NCBI RefSeq assembly: GCF_046569695.1 | Contig: NZ_JBKHUI010000004.1 | Span: forward strand, 267,404-331,403 | DNA: 64,000 nt | Origin: Kluyvera sp046569695 | Lineage (GTDB): Bacteria > Pseudomonadota > Gammaproteobacteria > Enterobacterales > Enterobacteriaceae | Direction of reading: 5' to 3' | In this document: piece after piece, positions 40,387-49,976 of the stretch | Position numbering within the stretch: the stretch's first letter is position 1 | How the letters are laid out: every line of letters begins with the position of its first letter | Position numbers and translations under genes: made by a program | Notes under the pieces: model-generated | The model's input: the letters and a program-made list of their open reading frames with translations, nothing else | Told to the model about the DNA's origin: nothing | Database searches by the model: none

Positions 40387-42969
40387 ATGCAAGAGCAATA
40401 CCGCCCGGAAGAGATAGAATCGAAAGTCCAGCTTCACTGGGATGAGAAGCGCACATTTGAAGTTACTGAAGACGAGAGCAAAGAGAAGTATTACTGCCTG
40501 TCGATGCTTCCCTATCCTTCTGGTCGACTACACATGGGCCACGTCCGTAACTACACCATCGGCGACGTTATTGCTCGCTATCAGCGCATGCTGGGCAAAA
40601 ACGTTCTGCAGCCAATCGGCTGGGATGCGTTCGGCCTGCCGGCTGAAGGTGCTGCGGTAAAAAACAACACCGCGCCTGCGCCATGGACCTACGACAACAT
40701 CGCGTACATGAAAAACCAGCTCAAAATGCTGGGCTTTGGCTATGACTGGAGCCGCGAGCTGGCCACCTGCACCCCGGAATACTATCGCTGGGAGCAGAAG
40801 TTCTTCACCGAGCTGTATAAAAAAGGCCTGGTGTACAAGAAGACCTCTGCGGTGAACTGGTGCCCAAATGACCAGACCGTACTGGCGAACGAACAGGTTA
40901 TCGACGGCTGCTGCTGGCGTTGCGATACCAAAGTTGAGCGTAAAGAGATCCCACAGTGGTTTATCAAAATCACCGCTTACGCTGACGAACTGCTGCGCGA
41001 TCTGGACAACCTGGATCACTGGCCTGACACCGTGAAAACGATGCAGCGCAACTGGATTGGCCGTTCCGAAGGGGTCGAAATCTCCTTTGACGTTAACGAC
41101 TACGCCGACAAGCTGACCGTTTACACCACCCGTCCAGATACCTTTATGGGCTGCACCTACCTGGCCGTTGCTGCGGGTCACCCGCTGGCACAGCAGGCTG
41201 CCGCTAACAACCCAGCCCTGGCGGCTTTCGTCGACGAATGCCGCAACACCAAAGTGGCTGAAGCCGATATGGCGACCATGGAGAAAAAAGGCGTCGACAC
41301 TGGCTTTAAAGCCATTCACCCACTGACCGGTGAAGCGATCCCGGTATGGGCGGCAAACTTCGTGCTGATGGAGTACGGTACTGGCGCAGTGATGGCCGTT
41401 CCGGGCCACGATCAGCGCGACTATGAATTTGCGACTAAATATGGCCTGAACATCAAGCCAGTTATCCTCGCCGCAGACGGCAGCAAGCCGGATCTCTCCG
41501 AGCAGGCGCTGACCGAAAAAGGCACCCTGTTTAACTCCGGCGAGTTCGACGGTCTGAGCTTTGAAGACGGCTTCAACGCTATTGCTGACAAACTGACGGC
41601 AATGGGCGTGGGCGAGCGTAAAGTGAACTACCGTCTGCGCGACTGGGGCGTATCCCGTCAGCGCTACTGGGGTGCGCCAATCCCAATGGTTACGCTGGAA
41701 GATGGCACCGTGCTGCCAACCCCAGAAGATCAGCTGCCGGTTATCCTGCCGGAAGATGTGGTCATGGACGGTATTACCAGCCCAATCAAAGCCGATCCAG
41801 AGTGGGCAAAAACGACCGTTAACGGTATGCCTGCGCTGCGTGAAACCGACACCTTTGATACCTTCATGGAATCTTCATGGTACTACGCGCGCTACACCTG
41901 CCCGCAGTATCAGGAAGGCATGCTGGACTCTAAAGCGGCGAACTACTGGCTGCCGGTTGATATCTACATTGGTGGTATCGAACACGCCATCATGCACCTA
42001 CTCTACTTCCGTTTCTTCCACAAACTGATGCGTGATGCGGGTATGGTTAACTCTGACGAACCGGCTAAACAGCTGCTGTGTCAGGGCATGGTGCTGGCGG
42101 ATGCCTTCTACTACGTGGGCGTAAACGGCGAACGTAACTGGGTTTCCCCGGTTGATGCTATCGTTGAACGCGACGAGAAAGGCCGTATCGTGAAAGCGAA
42201 GGACGCGGCGGGCCATGAGCTGGTGTATACCGGCATGAGCAAAATGTCCAAGTCCAAAAATAACGGCATCGACCCGCAGGTGATGGTTGAGCGCTATGGT
42301 GCGGATACCGTGCGTCTGTTCATGATGTTTGCATCTCCAGCAGATATGACTCTGGAATGGCAAGAATCCGGCGTTGAAGGGGCAAACCGCTTCCTGAAAC
42401 GCGTCTGGAAACTGGTCTATGAACACACCGCTCAGGGCCCGGTTGCGGCGCTGAACGTGGAGGCATTAACGGAAGATCAGCAGGCACTGCGCCGTGACGT
42501 TCATAAAACTATTGCTAAAGTTACCGATGATATCGGTCGTCGTCAGACCTTCAACACTGCTATCGCGGCGATTATGGAGCTGATGAATAAGCTGGCGAAA
42601 GCACCGCAGGAAGGCGAGCAGGACAGAGCGCTGATCCAGGAAGCGTTGCTGGCCGTCGTGCGTATGCTCAACCCGTTCACCCCACACGTTAGCTTCACGC
42701 TGTGGCAAGAACTGGGCGGCGAAGGCGATATCGACAACGCACCGTGGCCGGTGGCTGACGAGAAAGCGATGGTAGAAAACACCACGCTGGTCGTTGTTCA
42801 GGTCAACGGTAAAGTTCGCGGTAAAATCACCGTTGCGGTTGATGCGACCGAAGAGCAAGTGCGTGAACGCGCAGGCCAGGAACACCTGGTTGCGAAATAC
42901 CTTGAGGGCGTAACCGTGCGTAAAGTGATTTACGTACCGGGCAAGCTGCTTAACCTGGTCGTTGGCTAA
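40387..42969 (+). CDS. leuS: Leucyl-tRNA synthetase
   Basis: Class I aminoacyl-tRNA synthetase charging tRNA-Leu. The 860 residues equal E. coli. The HIGH-type motif HMGHVRNY is near residue 49, the CP1 editing domain is about 225-415 with the TTRPDTFMG and GHDQRDYEF segments, and KMSKSKNN is near residue 619. The start MQEQYRPEEIESK is chosen over an ATG 24 bases upstream that has no family match. First gene of leuS-lptE-holA-nadD. Confidence 0.98.
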   Translation: MQEQYRPEEIESKVQLHWDEKRTFEVTEDESKEKYYCLSMLPYPSGRLHMGHVRNYTIGDVIARYQRMLGKNVLQPIGWDAFGLPAEGAAVKNNTAPAPWTYDNIAYMKNQLKMLGFGYDWSRELATCTPEYYRWEQKFFTELYKKGLVYKKTSAVNWCPNDQTVLANEQVIDGCCWRCDTKVERKEIPQWFIKITAYADELLRDLDNLDHWPDTVKTMQRNWIGRSEGVEISFDVNDYADKLTVYTTRPDTFMGCTYLAVAAGHPLAQQAAANNPALAAFVDECRNTKVAEADMATMEKKGVDTGFKAIHPLTGEAIPVWAANFVLMEYGTGAVMAVPGHDQRDYEFATKYGLNIKPVILAADGSKPDLSEQALTEKGTLFNSGEFDGLSFEDGFNAIADKLTAMGVGERKVNYRLRDWGVSRQRYWGAPIPMVTLEDGTVLPTPEDQLPVILPEDVVMDGITSPIKADPEWAKTTVNGMPALRETDTFDTFMESSWYYARYTCPQYQEGMLDSKAANYWLPVDIYIGGIEHAIMHLLYFRFFHKLMRDAGMVNSDEPAKQLLCQGMVLADAFYYVGVNGERNWVSPVDAIVERDEKGRIVKAKDAAGHELVYTGMSKMSKSKNNGIDPQVMVERYGADTVRLFMMFASPADMTLEWQESGVEGANRFLKRVWKLVYEHTAQGPVAALNVEALTEDQQALRRDVHKTIAKVTDDIGRRQTFNTAIAAIMELMNKLAKAPQEGEQDRALIQEALLAVVRMLNPFTPHVSFTLWQELGGEGDIDNAPWPVADEKAMVENTTLVVVQVNGKVRGKITVAVDATEEQVRERAGQEHLVAKYLEGVTVRKVIYVPGKLLNLVVG

Positions 42970-42983
42970 GCGCGGGAGGAAGC

Positions 42984-43556
42984 GTGCGATACCTGACAAC
43001 ATTGTTGTTATCTTTGGCGGTGCTGGTCACCGCCGGATGCGGCTGGCATCTGCGTAGCACTACGCAGGTGCCGGACGAAATGAAAACGCTGATTTTCCAG
43101 TCTAGCGATCCAAACGGCCCTCTGAGCCGTGCAGTTCGCGAGCAGCTGAGAACGAGTGGCATTACCGTGCTTGATCAAAGCACAACGCGCCAGGACGTTC
43201 CGTCCCTGCGTCTGGGCTCATTCAGCCTCCAGCAGGACACGGCTTCCGTGTTCCAGAATGGTCAAACGGCTGAATATCAGATGGTGATGACGGTTAACGC
43301 CACGGTGCTCATCCCTGGTCAGGATATTTTCCCTATCTCGACCAAAGTGTACCGTTCGTTCTTCGACAACCCGCAGAAAGCGCTGGCGAAAGATAGCGAA
43401 CAGGGCATGATCGTACAAGAGATGTACCAGAAGGCGGCCGAACAGTTGATTCGTAAGCTGCCAAGCGTACACATTGCCGATGCCAAAGAGAGAGCGGAAA
43501 ATCAGGCGACCCAGCCTGGCGCCAGCTCTCGTGTATCAACCACTCTGGGTAACTGA
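42984..43556 (+). CDS. lptE: LPS-assembly lipoprotein LptE
   Basis: Outer-membrane lipoprotein that plugs the LptD barrel during LPS export. The signal peptide ends in the lipobox VTAGC with Cys19. The mature domain begins GWHLRSTTQVPDEMKTL. At 190 residues it is slightly shorter than E. coli (193). AGGAAG precedes the GTG/ATG start region, 14 bases after leuS. Its stop overlaps the holA start. Confidence 0.97.
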   Translation: MRYLTTLLLSLAVLVTAGCGWHLRSTTQVPDEMKTLIFQSSDPNGPLSRAVREQLRTSGITVLDQSTTRQDVPSLRLGSFSLQQDTASVFQNGQTAEYQMVMTVNATVLIPGQDIFPISTKVYRSFFDNPQKALAKDSEQGMIVQEMYQKAAEQLIRKLPSVHIADAKERAENQATQPGASSRVSTTLGN

Positions 43557-44587
43557 TGATTCGGTTGTACCCAGAACAACTCCGCGCGCAGCTCTCTGAA
43601 GGGCTGCGCGCGGCGTATCTCCTGCTCGGTAATGACCCCCTCTTCCTCCAGGAAAGCCAGGACGCCATCCGGCATGCCGCCGTCAGCGAAGGCTTTATCG
43701 AGCACCATTCCTTCACGCTTGATGCCAGCACCGACTGGAACGAGCTTTTTTCCCTGTGTCAGGCGATGAGCCTGTTCGCCAGCCGCCAGACGCTGCTCCT
43801 GCTGCTACCTGAAAACGGCCCTAACGCCGCGATCAACGAACAGCTCGCCACGCTGGTGAGCCTGCTGCATGACGATCTCCTGCTGATTATTCGCGGCAAC
43901 AAGCTGACCAAAGCGCAGGAGAATGCCGCCTGGCTAACTGCACTGGCAACCCGCGCCGTGCAGATTAGCTGTCAGACGCCGGAACCCGCGAATTTACCGC
44001 GCTGGCTAGCTAACCGCGCGAAGCAGAACAACCTGCAGCTTGATGAACCCGCGAGCCAGCTGCTCTGCTACTGCTATGAAGGCAATCTGCTTGCTCTGTC
44101 GCAGGCGCTGGAGCGGCTGTCGCTGCTGTGGCCGGACGGCAAGCTGACGCTGCCTCGTGTAGAGCAGGCCGTCAACGATGCCGCGCACTTTACCCCTTTC
44201 CACTGGGTCGATGCCCTATTAGCTGGCAAGAGCAAACGCGCGCTGCATATCCTGCAACAGCTGCGTCTGGAAGGCAGCGAGCCGGTTATTCTGCTGCGCA
44301 CCGTACAGCGTGAACTGCTGATGCTGGTGACCTTAAAACGTCAGAGCGCGCACACGCCGCTGCGTTCACTGTTTGATAAGCATCGGGTCTGGCAAAACCG
44401 GCGCGGCATGGTGGGCGATGCGCTCAACCGTCTAAGTGCGCCGCAGCTTCGTCAAGCGGTGACGCTGTTAAGCCACGCGGAGCTGACGCTGAAACAGGAT
44501 TATGGTCAGTCGGTCTGGGCTGAACTGGAAAGTTTGTCGCTGCTGCTTTGTCATAAAGCACTGGCCGACGTTTTTATCGATGGATGA
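43556..44587 (+). CDS. holA: DNA polymerase III subunit delta
   Basis: Clamp-loader wrench subunit that opens the beta sliding clamp. The 343 residues equal E. coli. The N-terminal clamp-interacting region includes AYLLLGNDPLFLQES, and the C-terminal collar domain follows from about residue 210. It overlaps lptE by one base (TGATG), and nadD begins directly at its end. Confidence 0.96.
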   Translation: MIRLYPEQLRAQLSEGLRAAYLLLGNDPLFLQESQDAIRHAAVSEGFIEHHSFTLDASTDWNELFSLCQAMSLFASRQTLLLLLPENGPNAAINEQLATLVSLLHDDLLLIIRGNKLTKAQENAAWLTALATRAVQISCQTPEPANLPRWLANRAKQNNLQLDEPASQLLCYCYEGNLLALSQALERLSLLWPDGKLTLPRVEQAVNDAAHFTPFHWVDALLAGKSKRALHILQQLRLEGSEPVILLRTVQRELLMLVTLKRQSAHTPLRSLFDKHRVWQNRRGMVGDALNRLSAPQLRQAVTLLSHAELTLKQDYGQSVWAELESLSLLLCHKALADVFIDG

Positions 44588-44588
44588 T

Positions 44589-45239
44589 ATGGCAAAACTA
44601 CAGGCGCTTTTCGGCGGGACCTTCGATCCCATTCACTACGGCCACCTCAAACCAGTAGAGATTCTGGCTAACCAGATAGGCCTGTCTCGGGTCATCATTA
44701 TGCCCAATAACGTGCCGCCGCACCGTCCACAGCCGGAAGCCACCAGCGAACAGCGCAAGTTTATGGTCGAGTTGGCCATTGCCGATAAGCCGCTGTTCGT
44801 GCTCGACGAACGCGAACTGCGCCGTGACACGCCGTCCTGGACGGCGGATACTCTGCGGGAGTGGCGACAGGAACAGGGCCCAGAGCAACCGCTCGCCTTT
44901 ATCATCGGCCAGGATTCGCTGCTCACTTTCCCAAGCTGGGAGCGCTACGAGACGATTCTCGACAACACTCACCTGCTGGTCACTCGTCGGCCGGGCTATC
45001 CGCTGACCATGAAGCAGGAGGAGCACCAGCAGTGGCTGGATCGCCACCTCACCAGCAACATCGAAGATCTGCACAATCAGCCGGCAGGGAAAATTTACCT
45101 GGCAGAAACGCCGTGGTTTGATGTTTCCGCCACGTTGATTCGCGAACGCTTAGAGCGAGGTGAGTCCTGTGAAGAAATGATGCCGGAGGCCGTACTCTCT
45201 TACATCATCAATCAGGGGCTGTATCAACACGGTGCCTAG
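44589..45239 (+). CDS. nadD: Nicotinate-nucleotide adenylyltransferase
   Basis: Converts nicotinate mononucleotide to deamido-NAD in NAD synthesis. The nucleotidyltransferase motif GGTFDPIHYGHLKP is at residues 8-21, and the C-terminal ISSTxxR-type motif reads VSATLIRERL. The start MAKLQALFGG aligns with E. coli MKSLQALFGG and gives 216 residues. An ATG at 44580, overlapping the holA stop, would add three residues. Confidence 0.94.
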   Translation: MAKLQALFGGTFDPIHYGHLKPVEILANQIGLSRVIIMPNNVPPHRPQPEATSEQRKFMVELAIADKPLFVLDERELRRDTPSWTADTLREWRQEQGPEQPLAFIIGQDSLLTFPSWERYETILDNTHLLVTRRPGYPLTMKQEEHQQWLDRHLTSNIEDLHNQPAGKIYLAETPWFDVSATLIRERLERGESCEEMMPEAVLSYIINQGLYQHGA

Positions 45240-45262
45240 CGTCACACAACAGGGGAAACGCG

Positions 45263-45874
45263 ATGAAAATCTGGCTGGTACGTCACGGTGAAACCGAAGC
45301 CAACGTGGCAGGACTGTACAGCGGTCATGCGCCAACCCCACTGACCGTTAAAGGCCAGCAGCAGGCTGAACGCCTCGGCGAGCTGCTGCATCAGGTTCCT
45401 TTCGACCGTGTACTGTGCAGCGAACTGGAGCGCACCCATCACACGGCGCGCCTATTGCTGGGCGAACGACAAATCCCCATCACCTCTCACCCGCTGCTGA
45501 ACGAAATGTTTTTCGGCGACTGGGAGATGCGCCATCACCGCGATCTTCAGATTGAAGATAAAGACAACTATGCCGCCTGGTGCGCCGACTGGCAGCATGC
45601 CGCCCCCACTAACGGTGAAGGTTTCCCCGATTTCTCTCGCCGCGTTTCAGCGTTTGCCTCCGAGCTTGCCCACTACGATGACCACAATCTGCTGATTGTC
45701 AGCCATCAGGGTGTGCTCAGCCTGCTGACCGCGCTGCTGCTCGGCATGCCGATGGCCGGAATGTGGCATTTCCGCATCGATCACGGCGCGTGGAGCGTCA
45801 TTGATTTTTCAGCAGAATTTGTCACCCTCCGGGTGCTCAATAGTCGCGCAATCTGGCTGCCGGAAGCGGAATAA
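45263..45874 (+). CDS. cobC: Alpha-ribazole-5'-phosphate phosphatase
   Basis: Histidine-phosphatase-family enzyme of late cobalamin nucleotide-loop assembly. The 203 residues equal E. coli. The phosphohistidine motif LVRHGETEAN is at residues 5-14, the second histidine lies in VSHQGVLS, and the acidic proton donor near NEMFFGDWEM. GGGGAAACGCG precedes the ATG. It follows nadD by 23 bases. Confidence 0.94.
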   Translation: MKIWLVRHGETEANVAGLYSGHAPTPLTVKGQQQAERLGELLHQVPFDRVLCSELERTHHTARLLLGERQIPITSHPLLNEMFFGDWEMRHHRDLQIEDKDNYAAWCADWQHAAPTNGEGFPDFSRRVSAFASELAHYDDHNLLIVSHQGVLSLLTALLLGMPMAGMWHFRIDHGAWSVIDFSAEFVTLRVLNSRAIWLPEAE

Positions 45875-46134
45875 AACGGATTTCTGCATCAGACCTCCGT
45901 CCACCCATTGACACACGTTGCAAGGCTGTTATCCTCCGCAGCCAGAATCATCCCCCTCCAACATTTGTGGACAGAAATTGTTTTACAAAAATGGCGATGC
46001 AATCGGCGCTAAGGGATGGGATGATAGCCCGCCAGAACGCCCGTTCGGTGATTTTTTGTCCCGATAATATTTTCAATTCGGGTATACTGTCTGGCTGTTT
46101 AATACCGTTTATCTTCACACCCCAGGGGGAACAC

Positions 46135-46452
46135 TTGCAGGGTAAAGCACTCCAGGATTTTGTTGTCGACAAAATTGATGATTTAAAAGGTCAGGACATC
46201 ATCGCTATTGATGTTAAAGGTAAATCCAGCATCACTGATTGCATGGTTATCTGTACTGGCACCTCCAGCCGCCACGTAATGTCCATTGCCGACCATGTGG
46301 TCCAGGAATCCCGCGCCGCCGGTTTGCTGCCGATGGGCGTTGAAGGCGAAAATACCGGCGACTGGATTGTTGTTGATTTAGGCGATGTCATTGTCCATGT
46401 CATGCAGGAAGACAGCCGTCGCCTGTATGAACTGGAAAAGCTCTGGGGTTAA
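46135..46452 (+). CDS. rsfS: Ribosomal silencing factor RsfS
   Basis: Binds ribosomal protein L14 and blocks subunit joining in starvation. The 105 residues match E. coli if translation begins at TTG 46135, giving MQGKALQDF. CAGGGGGAA lies directly upstream as a Shine-Dalgarno. The in-frame ATG at 45967 would add 56 unconserved residues and is rejected. The C-terminal EESRRLYELEKLW-type helix is present. A 260-base gap from cobC and a TATACT near 46083 suggest its own promoter. Confidence 0.95.
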   Translation: MQGKALQDFVVDKIDDLKGQDIIAIDVKGKSSITDCMVICTGTSSRHVMSIADHVVQESRAAGLLPMGVEGENTGDWIVVDLGDVIVHVMQEDSRRLYELEKLWG

Positions 46453-46455
46453 GTT

Positions 46456-46923
46456 GTGAAGCTGCAGTTGGTCGCCGTCGGCACCAAAATGCCGGATTGG
46501 GTACAAACCGGATTTACCGAATACCTTCGTCGTTTTCCGAAAGATATGCCGTTCGAACTGGTGGAAATTCCTGCCGGTAAACGCGGTAAAAACGCGGACA
46601 TCAAACGTATTCTGGATAAAGAGGGCGAGTTAATGCTCGCCGCCGCAGGAAAAAACCGCATCGTTACGCTGGATATTCCAGGCAAACCCTGGGATACGCC
46701 GCAGCTTGCACGTGAATTGGAACGCTGGAAAGGCGACGGTCGTGACGTTAGCCTACTGATCGGCGGCCCAGAAGGTCTTTCCCCGGCATGCAAAGCCGCA
46801 GCAGAACAAAGTTGGTCGCTCTCCACGTTGACGCTCCCGCACCCGCTTGTGCGCGTGCTGGTTGCCGAAAGCCTTTATCGGGCGTGGAGCATCACCACCA
46901 ACCACCCTTACCACCGCGAGTAA
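46456..46923 (+). CDS. rlmH: 23S rRNA m3-pseudouridine1915 methyltransferase RlmH
   Basis: SPOUT-fold methyltransferase acting on 70S ribosomes. The 155 residues equal E. coli. The SAM-knot segment LLIGGPEGLSP is near residue 100, and the C-terminal LPHPLVRVLVAESLYRAWSI is diagnostic. The start is GTG at 46456, 3 bases after the rsfS stop. Confidence 0.97.
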   Translation: MKLQLVAVGTKMPDWVQTGFTEYLRRFPKDMPFELVEIPAGKRGKNADIKRILDKEGELMLAAAGKNRIVTLDIPGKPWDTPQLARELERWKGDGRDVSLLIGGPEGLSPACKAAAEQSWSLSTLTLPHPLVRVLVAESLYRAWSITTNHPYHRE

Positions 46924-46949
46924 TGAGACCTAGGTAGATTAAGCAGCGA

Positions 46950-48851
46950 ATGAAACTACAGAATTCTTTTCGCGACTATACGGCAGAGTCCGCGCTATTT
47001 GTGCGCCGGGCGGTGGTCGCTTTTTTGGGAATTTTGCTGCTTACCGGCGTGCTGATTGCCAACCTCTATAATTTGCAGATCGTTCGTTTTACCGACTACC
47101 AGACGCGCTCTAACGAAAACCGTATCAAGCTGGTACCTATCGCGCCGAGCCGCGGCATTATTTACGATCGTAACGGTACGCCTCTGGCGCTTAACCGCAC
47201 TATCTACCAGCTGGAAATCATGCCGGAAAAAGTTGACAGCGTGCAGGGGACCATTGATGGCCTGCGCGATGTTGTCGACCTTTCCGATGACGACATTGCC
47301 GCCTTTAAAAAAGAGCGTGCACGTTCGCACCGCTTTACCTCTATTCCGCTGAAAACCAACCTCACCGAAGTGCAGGTGGCGCGCTTTGCCGTCAACCAGT
47401 ACCGCTTCCCGGGCGTTGAGGTCAAAGGCTATAAGCGCCGCTTCTATCCATATGGTTCTGCCCTGACACATGTTATCGGCTACGTCTCTAAAATTAACGA
47501 TAAAGACGTCGATCGCCTTGATAAAGATGGCAAGCTCGCCAACTATGCGGCAACCCATGATATCGGCAAACTGGGCATTGAGCGCTATTACGAAGATATG
47601 CTGCACGGGCAGACCGGCTACGAAGAGGTTGAAGTCAACAACCGCGGCCGCGTTATCCGTCAGCTGAAAGAGGTGCCGCCGCAGGCCGGTCACGATATCT
47701 ACCTGACGCTCGACCTCAAGCTGCAGCAGTACATCGAAACGCTATTGGCCGGCAGCCGTGCCGCCGTGGTGGTCACGGACCCGCGTAACGGCAGCATTCT
47801 GGCGCTGGTCTCAATGCCAAGCTACGACCCTAACCTGTTCGTTGATGGCATCTCCAGTAAAGACTATAGCGGCCTGTTAAACGATCCGAACACGCCGCTG
47901 GTTAACCGCGCAACCCAAGGGGTTTACCCTCCTGCCTCCACGGTGAAACCGTATGTGGCGGTCTCCGCCATGAGTGCAGGCGTAATTAACCGCAACACCA
48001 GCCTGTTCGACCCTGGCTGGTGGCAGCTTCCTGGCTCAGAAAAACGCTACCGTGACTGGAAAAAATGGGGCCACGGCCACCTGAACGTTACCAAAGCGCT
48101 GGAAGAGTCCGCGGATACCTTCTTCTATCAGGTCGCCTATGATATGGGTATTGACCGTCTATCAGAGTGGATGAGTAAGTTCGGCTACGGTGACTATACC
48201 GGTATCGACCTTGCGGAAGAGCGTTCCGGTAATATGCCGACCCGTGAATGGAAGCTTAAACGCTTTAAAAAGCCGTGGTATCAGGGCGATACCATTCCGG
48301 TGGGGATCGGCCAGGGTTACTGGACGGCGACCCCTATCCAGATGAGCAAAGCGCTGATGATCCTGATTAACGATGGCATTATCAAAACGCCTCACCTGCT
48401 GGCTAGCACCGTCGAAGAAGGCAAGAAAGTGCCGTGGATACAGCCGCAGGAGCCGCCGATAGGCGACATCCATTCCGGCTACTGGGAAATTGCCAAAGAC
48501 GGGATGTTCGGCGTTGCCAACCGTGGCAACGGTACCGCACATAAATATTTTGCCAGCGCACCCTATAAGATTGCTGCTAAGTCTGGTACTGCGCAGGTCT
48601 TTGGCCTGAAAGCTAACGAAACGTATAACGCACACCGTATTGCGGAGCGTCTGCGTGACCACAAATTAATGACCGCATTTGCGCCGTATAACGACCCTCA
48701 GGTTGCGGTCGCTATTATTTTAGAAAACGGTGGCGCAGGCCCGGCGGTCGGTACCATCATGCGTCAAATTCTTGATCACATCATGCTGGGCGATAACAAC
48801 ACCGATTTACCGGCTGAAAACCCAGCGGCCGCCGCGGCGGAGGACCAATAA
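46950..48851 (+). CDS. mrdA: Penicillin-binding protein 2 (elongasome transpeptidase)
   Basis: Class B PBP that cross-links peptidoglycan during cell elongation and is the target of mecillinam. The 633 residues equal E. coli. An N-terminal membrane anchor (about 20-45) is followed by the pedestal domain and the transpeptidase, with the active-site Ser in PASTVKPYV near residue 330, SADTFF near residue 387 and KSGTAQ near residue 544. Forms mrdAB with the RodA gene 2 bases downstream. Confidence 0.98.
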   Translation: MKLQNSFRDYTAESALFVRRAVVAFLGILLLTGVLIANLYNLQIVRFTDYQTRSNENRIKLVPIAPSRGIIYDRNGTPLALNRTIYQLEIMPEKVDSVQGTIDGLRDVVDLSDDDIAAFKKERARSHRFTSIPLKTNLTEVQVARFAVNQYRFPGVEVKGYKRRFYPYGSALTHVIGYVSKINDKDVDRLDKDGKLANYAATHDIGKLGIERYYEDMLHGQTGYEEVEVNNRGRVIRQLKEVPPQAGHDIYLTLDLKLQQYIETLLAGSRAAVVVTDPRNGSILALVSMPSYDPNLFVDGISSKDYSGLLNDPNTPLVNRATQGVYPPASTVKPYVAVSAMSAGVINRNTSLFDPGWWQLPGSEKRYRDWKKWGHGHLNVTKALEESADTFFYQVAYDMGIDRLSEWMSKFGYGDYTGIDLAEERSGNMPTREWKLKRFKKPWYQGDTIPVGIGQGYWTATPIQMSKALMILINDGIIKTPHLLASTVEEGKKVPWIQPQEPPIGDIHSGYWEIAKDGMFGVANRGNGTAHKYFASAPYKIAAKSGTAQVFGLKANETYNAHRIAERLRDHKLMTAFAPYNDPQVAVAIILENGGAGPAVGTIMRQILDHIMLGDNNTDLPAENPAAAAAEDQ

Positions 48852-48853
48852 AC

Positions 48854-49966
48854 ATGACGGATAATCCGAACAAAAAATCGTTCTGGGATAAGATCCACCT
48901 CGACCCAGCTATGCTACTCATTCTGCTGGCGCTGCTGACCTACAGCGCGCTGGTTATCTGGAGCGCTAGCGGCCAGGACATGGGCATGATGGAACGTAAA
49001 ATCGGCCAGATTGCGATGGGCCTCGTCATCATGATTGTGATGGCGCAGATCCCGCCGCGCGTGTACGAAGGCTGGGCGCCGTGGCTCTACATCTTCTGTA
49101 TTATTCTGCTGATTGCGGTAGATGCCTTCGGGGCGATATCCAAAGGGGCACAGCGCTGGCTGGATCTCGGTATCGTCCGCTTCCAGCCGTCGGAGATTGC
49201 CAAAATCGCGGTTCCGCTGATGGTCGCGCGCTTTATCAACCGCGATGTATGTCCGCCGACGCTGAAAAACACCGGCATTGCGCTGGTGCTGATCTTCCTG
49301 CCGACCCTGCTGGTTGCCGCGCAGCCTGACCTTGGTACCTCAATCCTGATAGCCCTGTCCGGCCTGTTCGTGCTGTTCCTGGCGGGCTTAAGCTGGCGCT
49401 TGATTCTGGTCGCCGTCCTGCTGGTCGCCGCCTTTATCCCAATTTTGTGGTTCTTCCTGATGCACGACTATCAGCGACAGCGCGTCATGATGTTGATGGA
49501 CCCTGAATCAGATCCACTCGGCGCGGGCTACCACATTATTCAGTCTAAAATCGCCATTGGTTCCGGCGGCCTGCGCGGGAAAGGTTGGCTACACGGCACG
49601 CAATCGCAGCTCGAATTCCTACCGGAACGCCATACCGACTTTATCTTCGCGGTTCTCTCCGAAGAACTGGGGCTTATCGGTATCCTTATCCTGTTAGCGC
49701 TCTACGTCCTGCTGATTATGCGCGGGCTGTGGATTGCCGCTCAGGCGCAGACTTCCTTCGGCCGCGTCATGGCCGGCGGTTTAATGCTGATTTTATTCGT
49801 TTATGTCTTCGTAAATATTGGTATGGTAAGTGGCATCTTGCCGGTGGTTGGCGTACCGCTACCGCTGGTCAGCTACGGGGGCTCTGCCCTGATCGTACTG
49901 ATGGCCGGGTTCGGTATCGTGATGTCGATACATACACACAGAAAAATGTTGTCAAAAAGCGTCTAA
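48854..49966 (+). CDS. mrdB: Peptidoglycan glycosyltransferase RodA
   Basis: SEDS-family membrane glycosyltransferase that polymerises lipid II with PBP2. The 370 residues equal E. coli, with about ten membrane segments. The extracellular loop LPERHTDFIFAVLSEE is conserved in the family, and the C-terminal VPLPLVSYGGSALI motif is present. Confidence 0.98.
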   Translation: MTDNPNKKSFWDKIHLDPAMLLILLALLTYSALVIWSASGQDMGMMERKIGQIAMGLVIMIVMAQIPPRVYEGWAPWLYIFCIILLIAVDAFGAISKGAQRWLDLGIVRFQPSEIAKIAVPLMVARFINRDVCPPTLKNTGIALVLIFLPTLLVAAQPDLGTSILIALSGLFVLFLAGLSWRLILVAVLLVAAFIPILWFFLMHDYQRQRVMMLMDPESDPLGAGYHIIQSKIAIGSGGLRGKGWLHGTQSQLEFLPERHTDFIFAVLSEELGLIGILILLALYVLLIMRGLWIAAQAQTSFGRVMAGGLMLILFVYVFVNIGMVSGILPVVGVPLPLVSYGGSALIVLMAGFGIVMSIHTHRKMLSKSV

Positions 49967-49976
49967 GGGGTGCTCA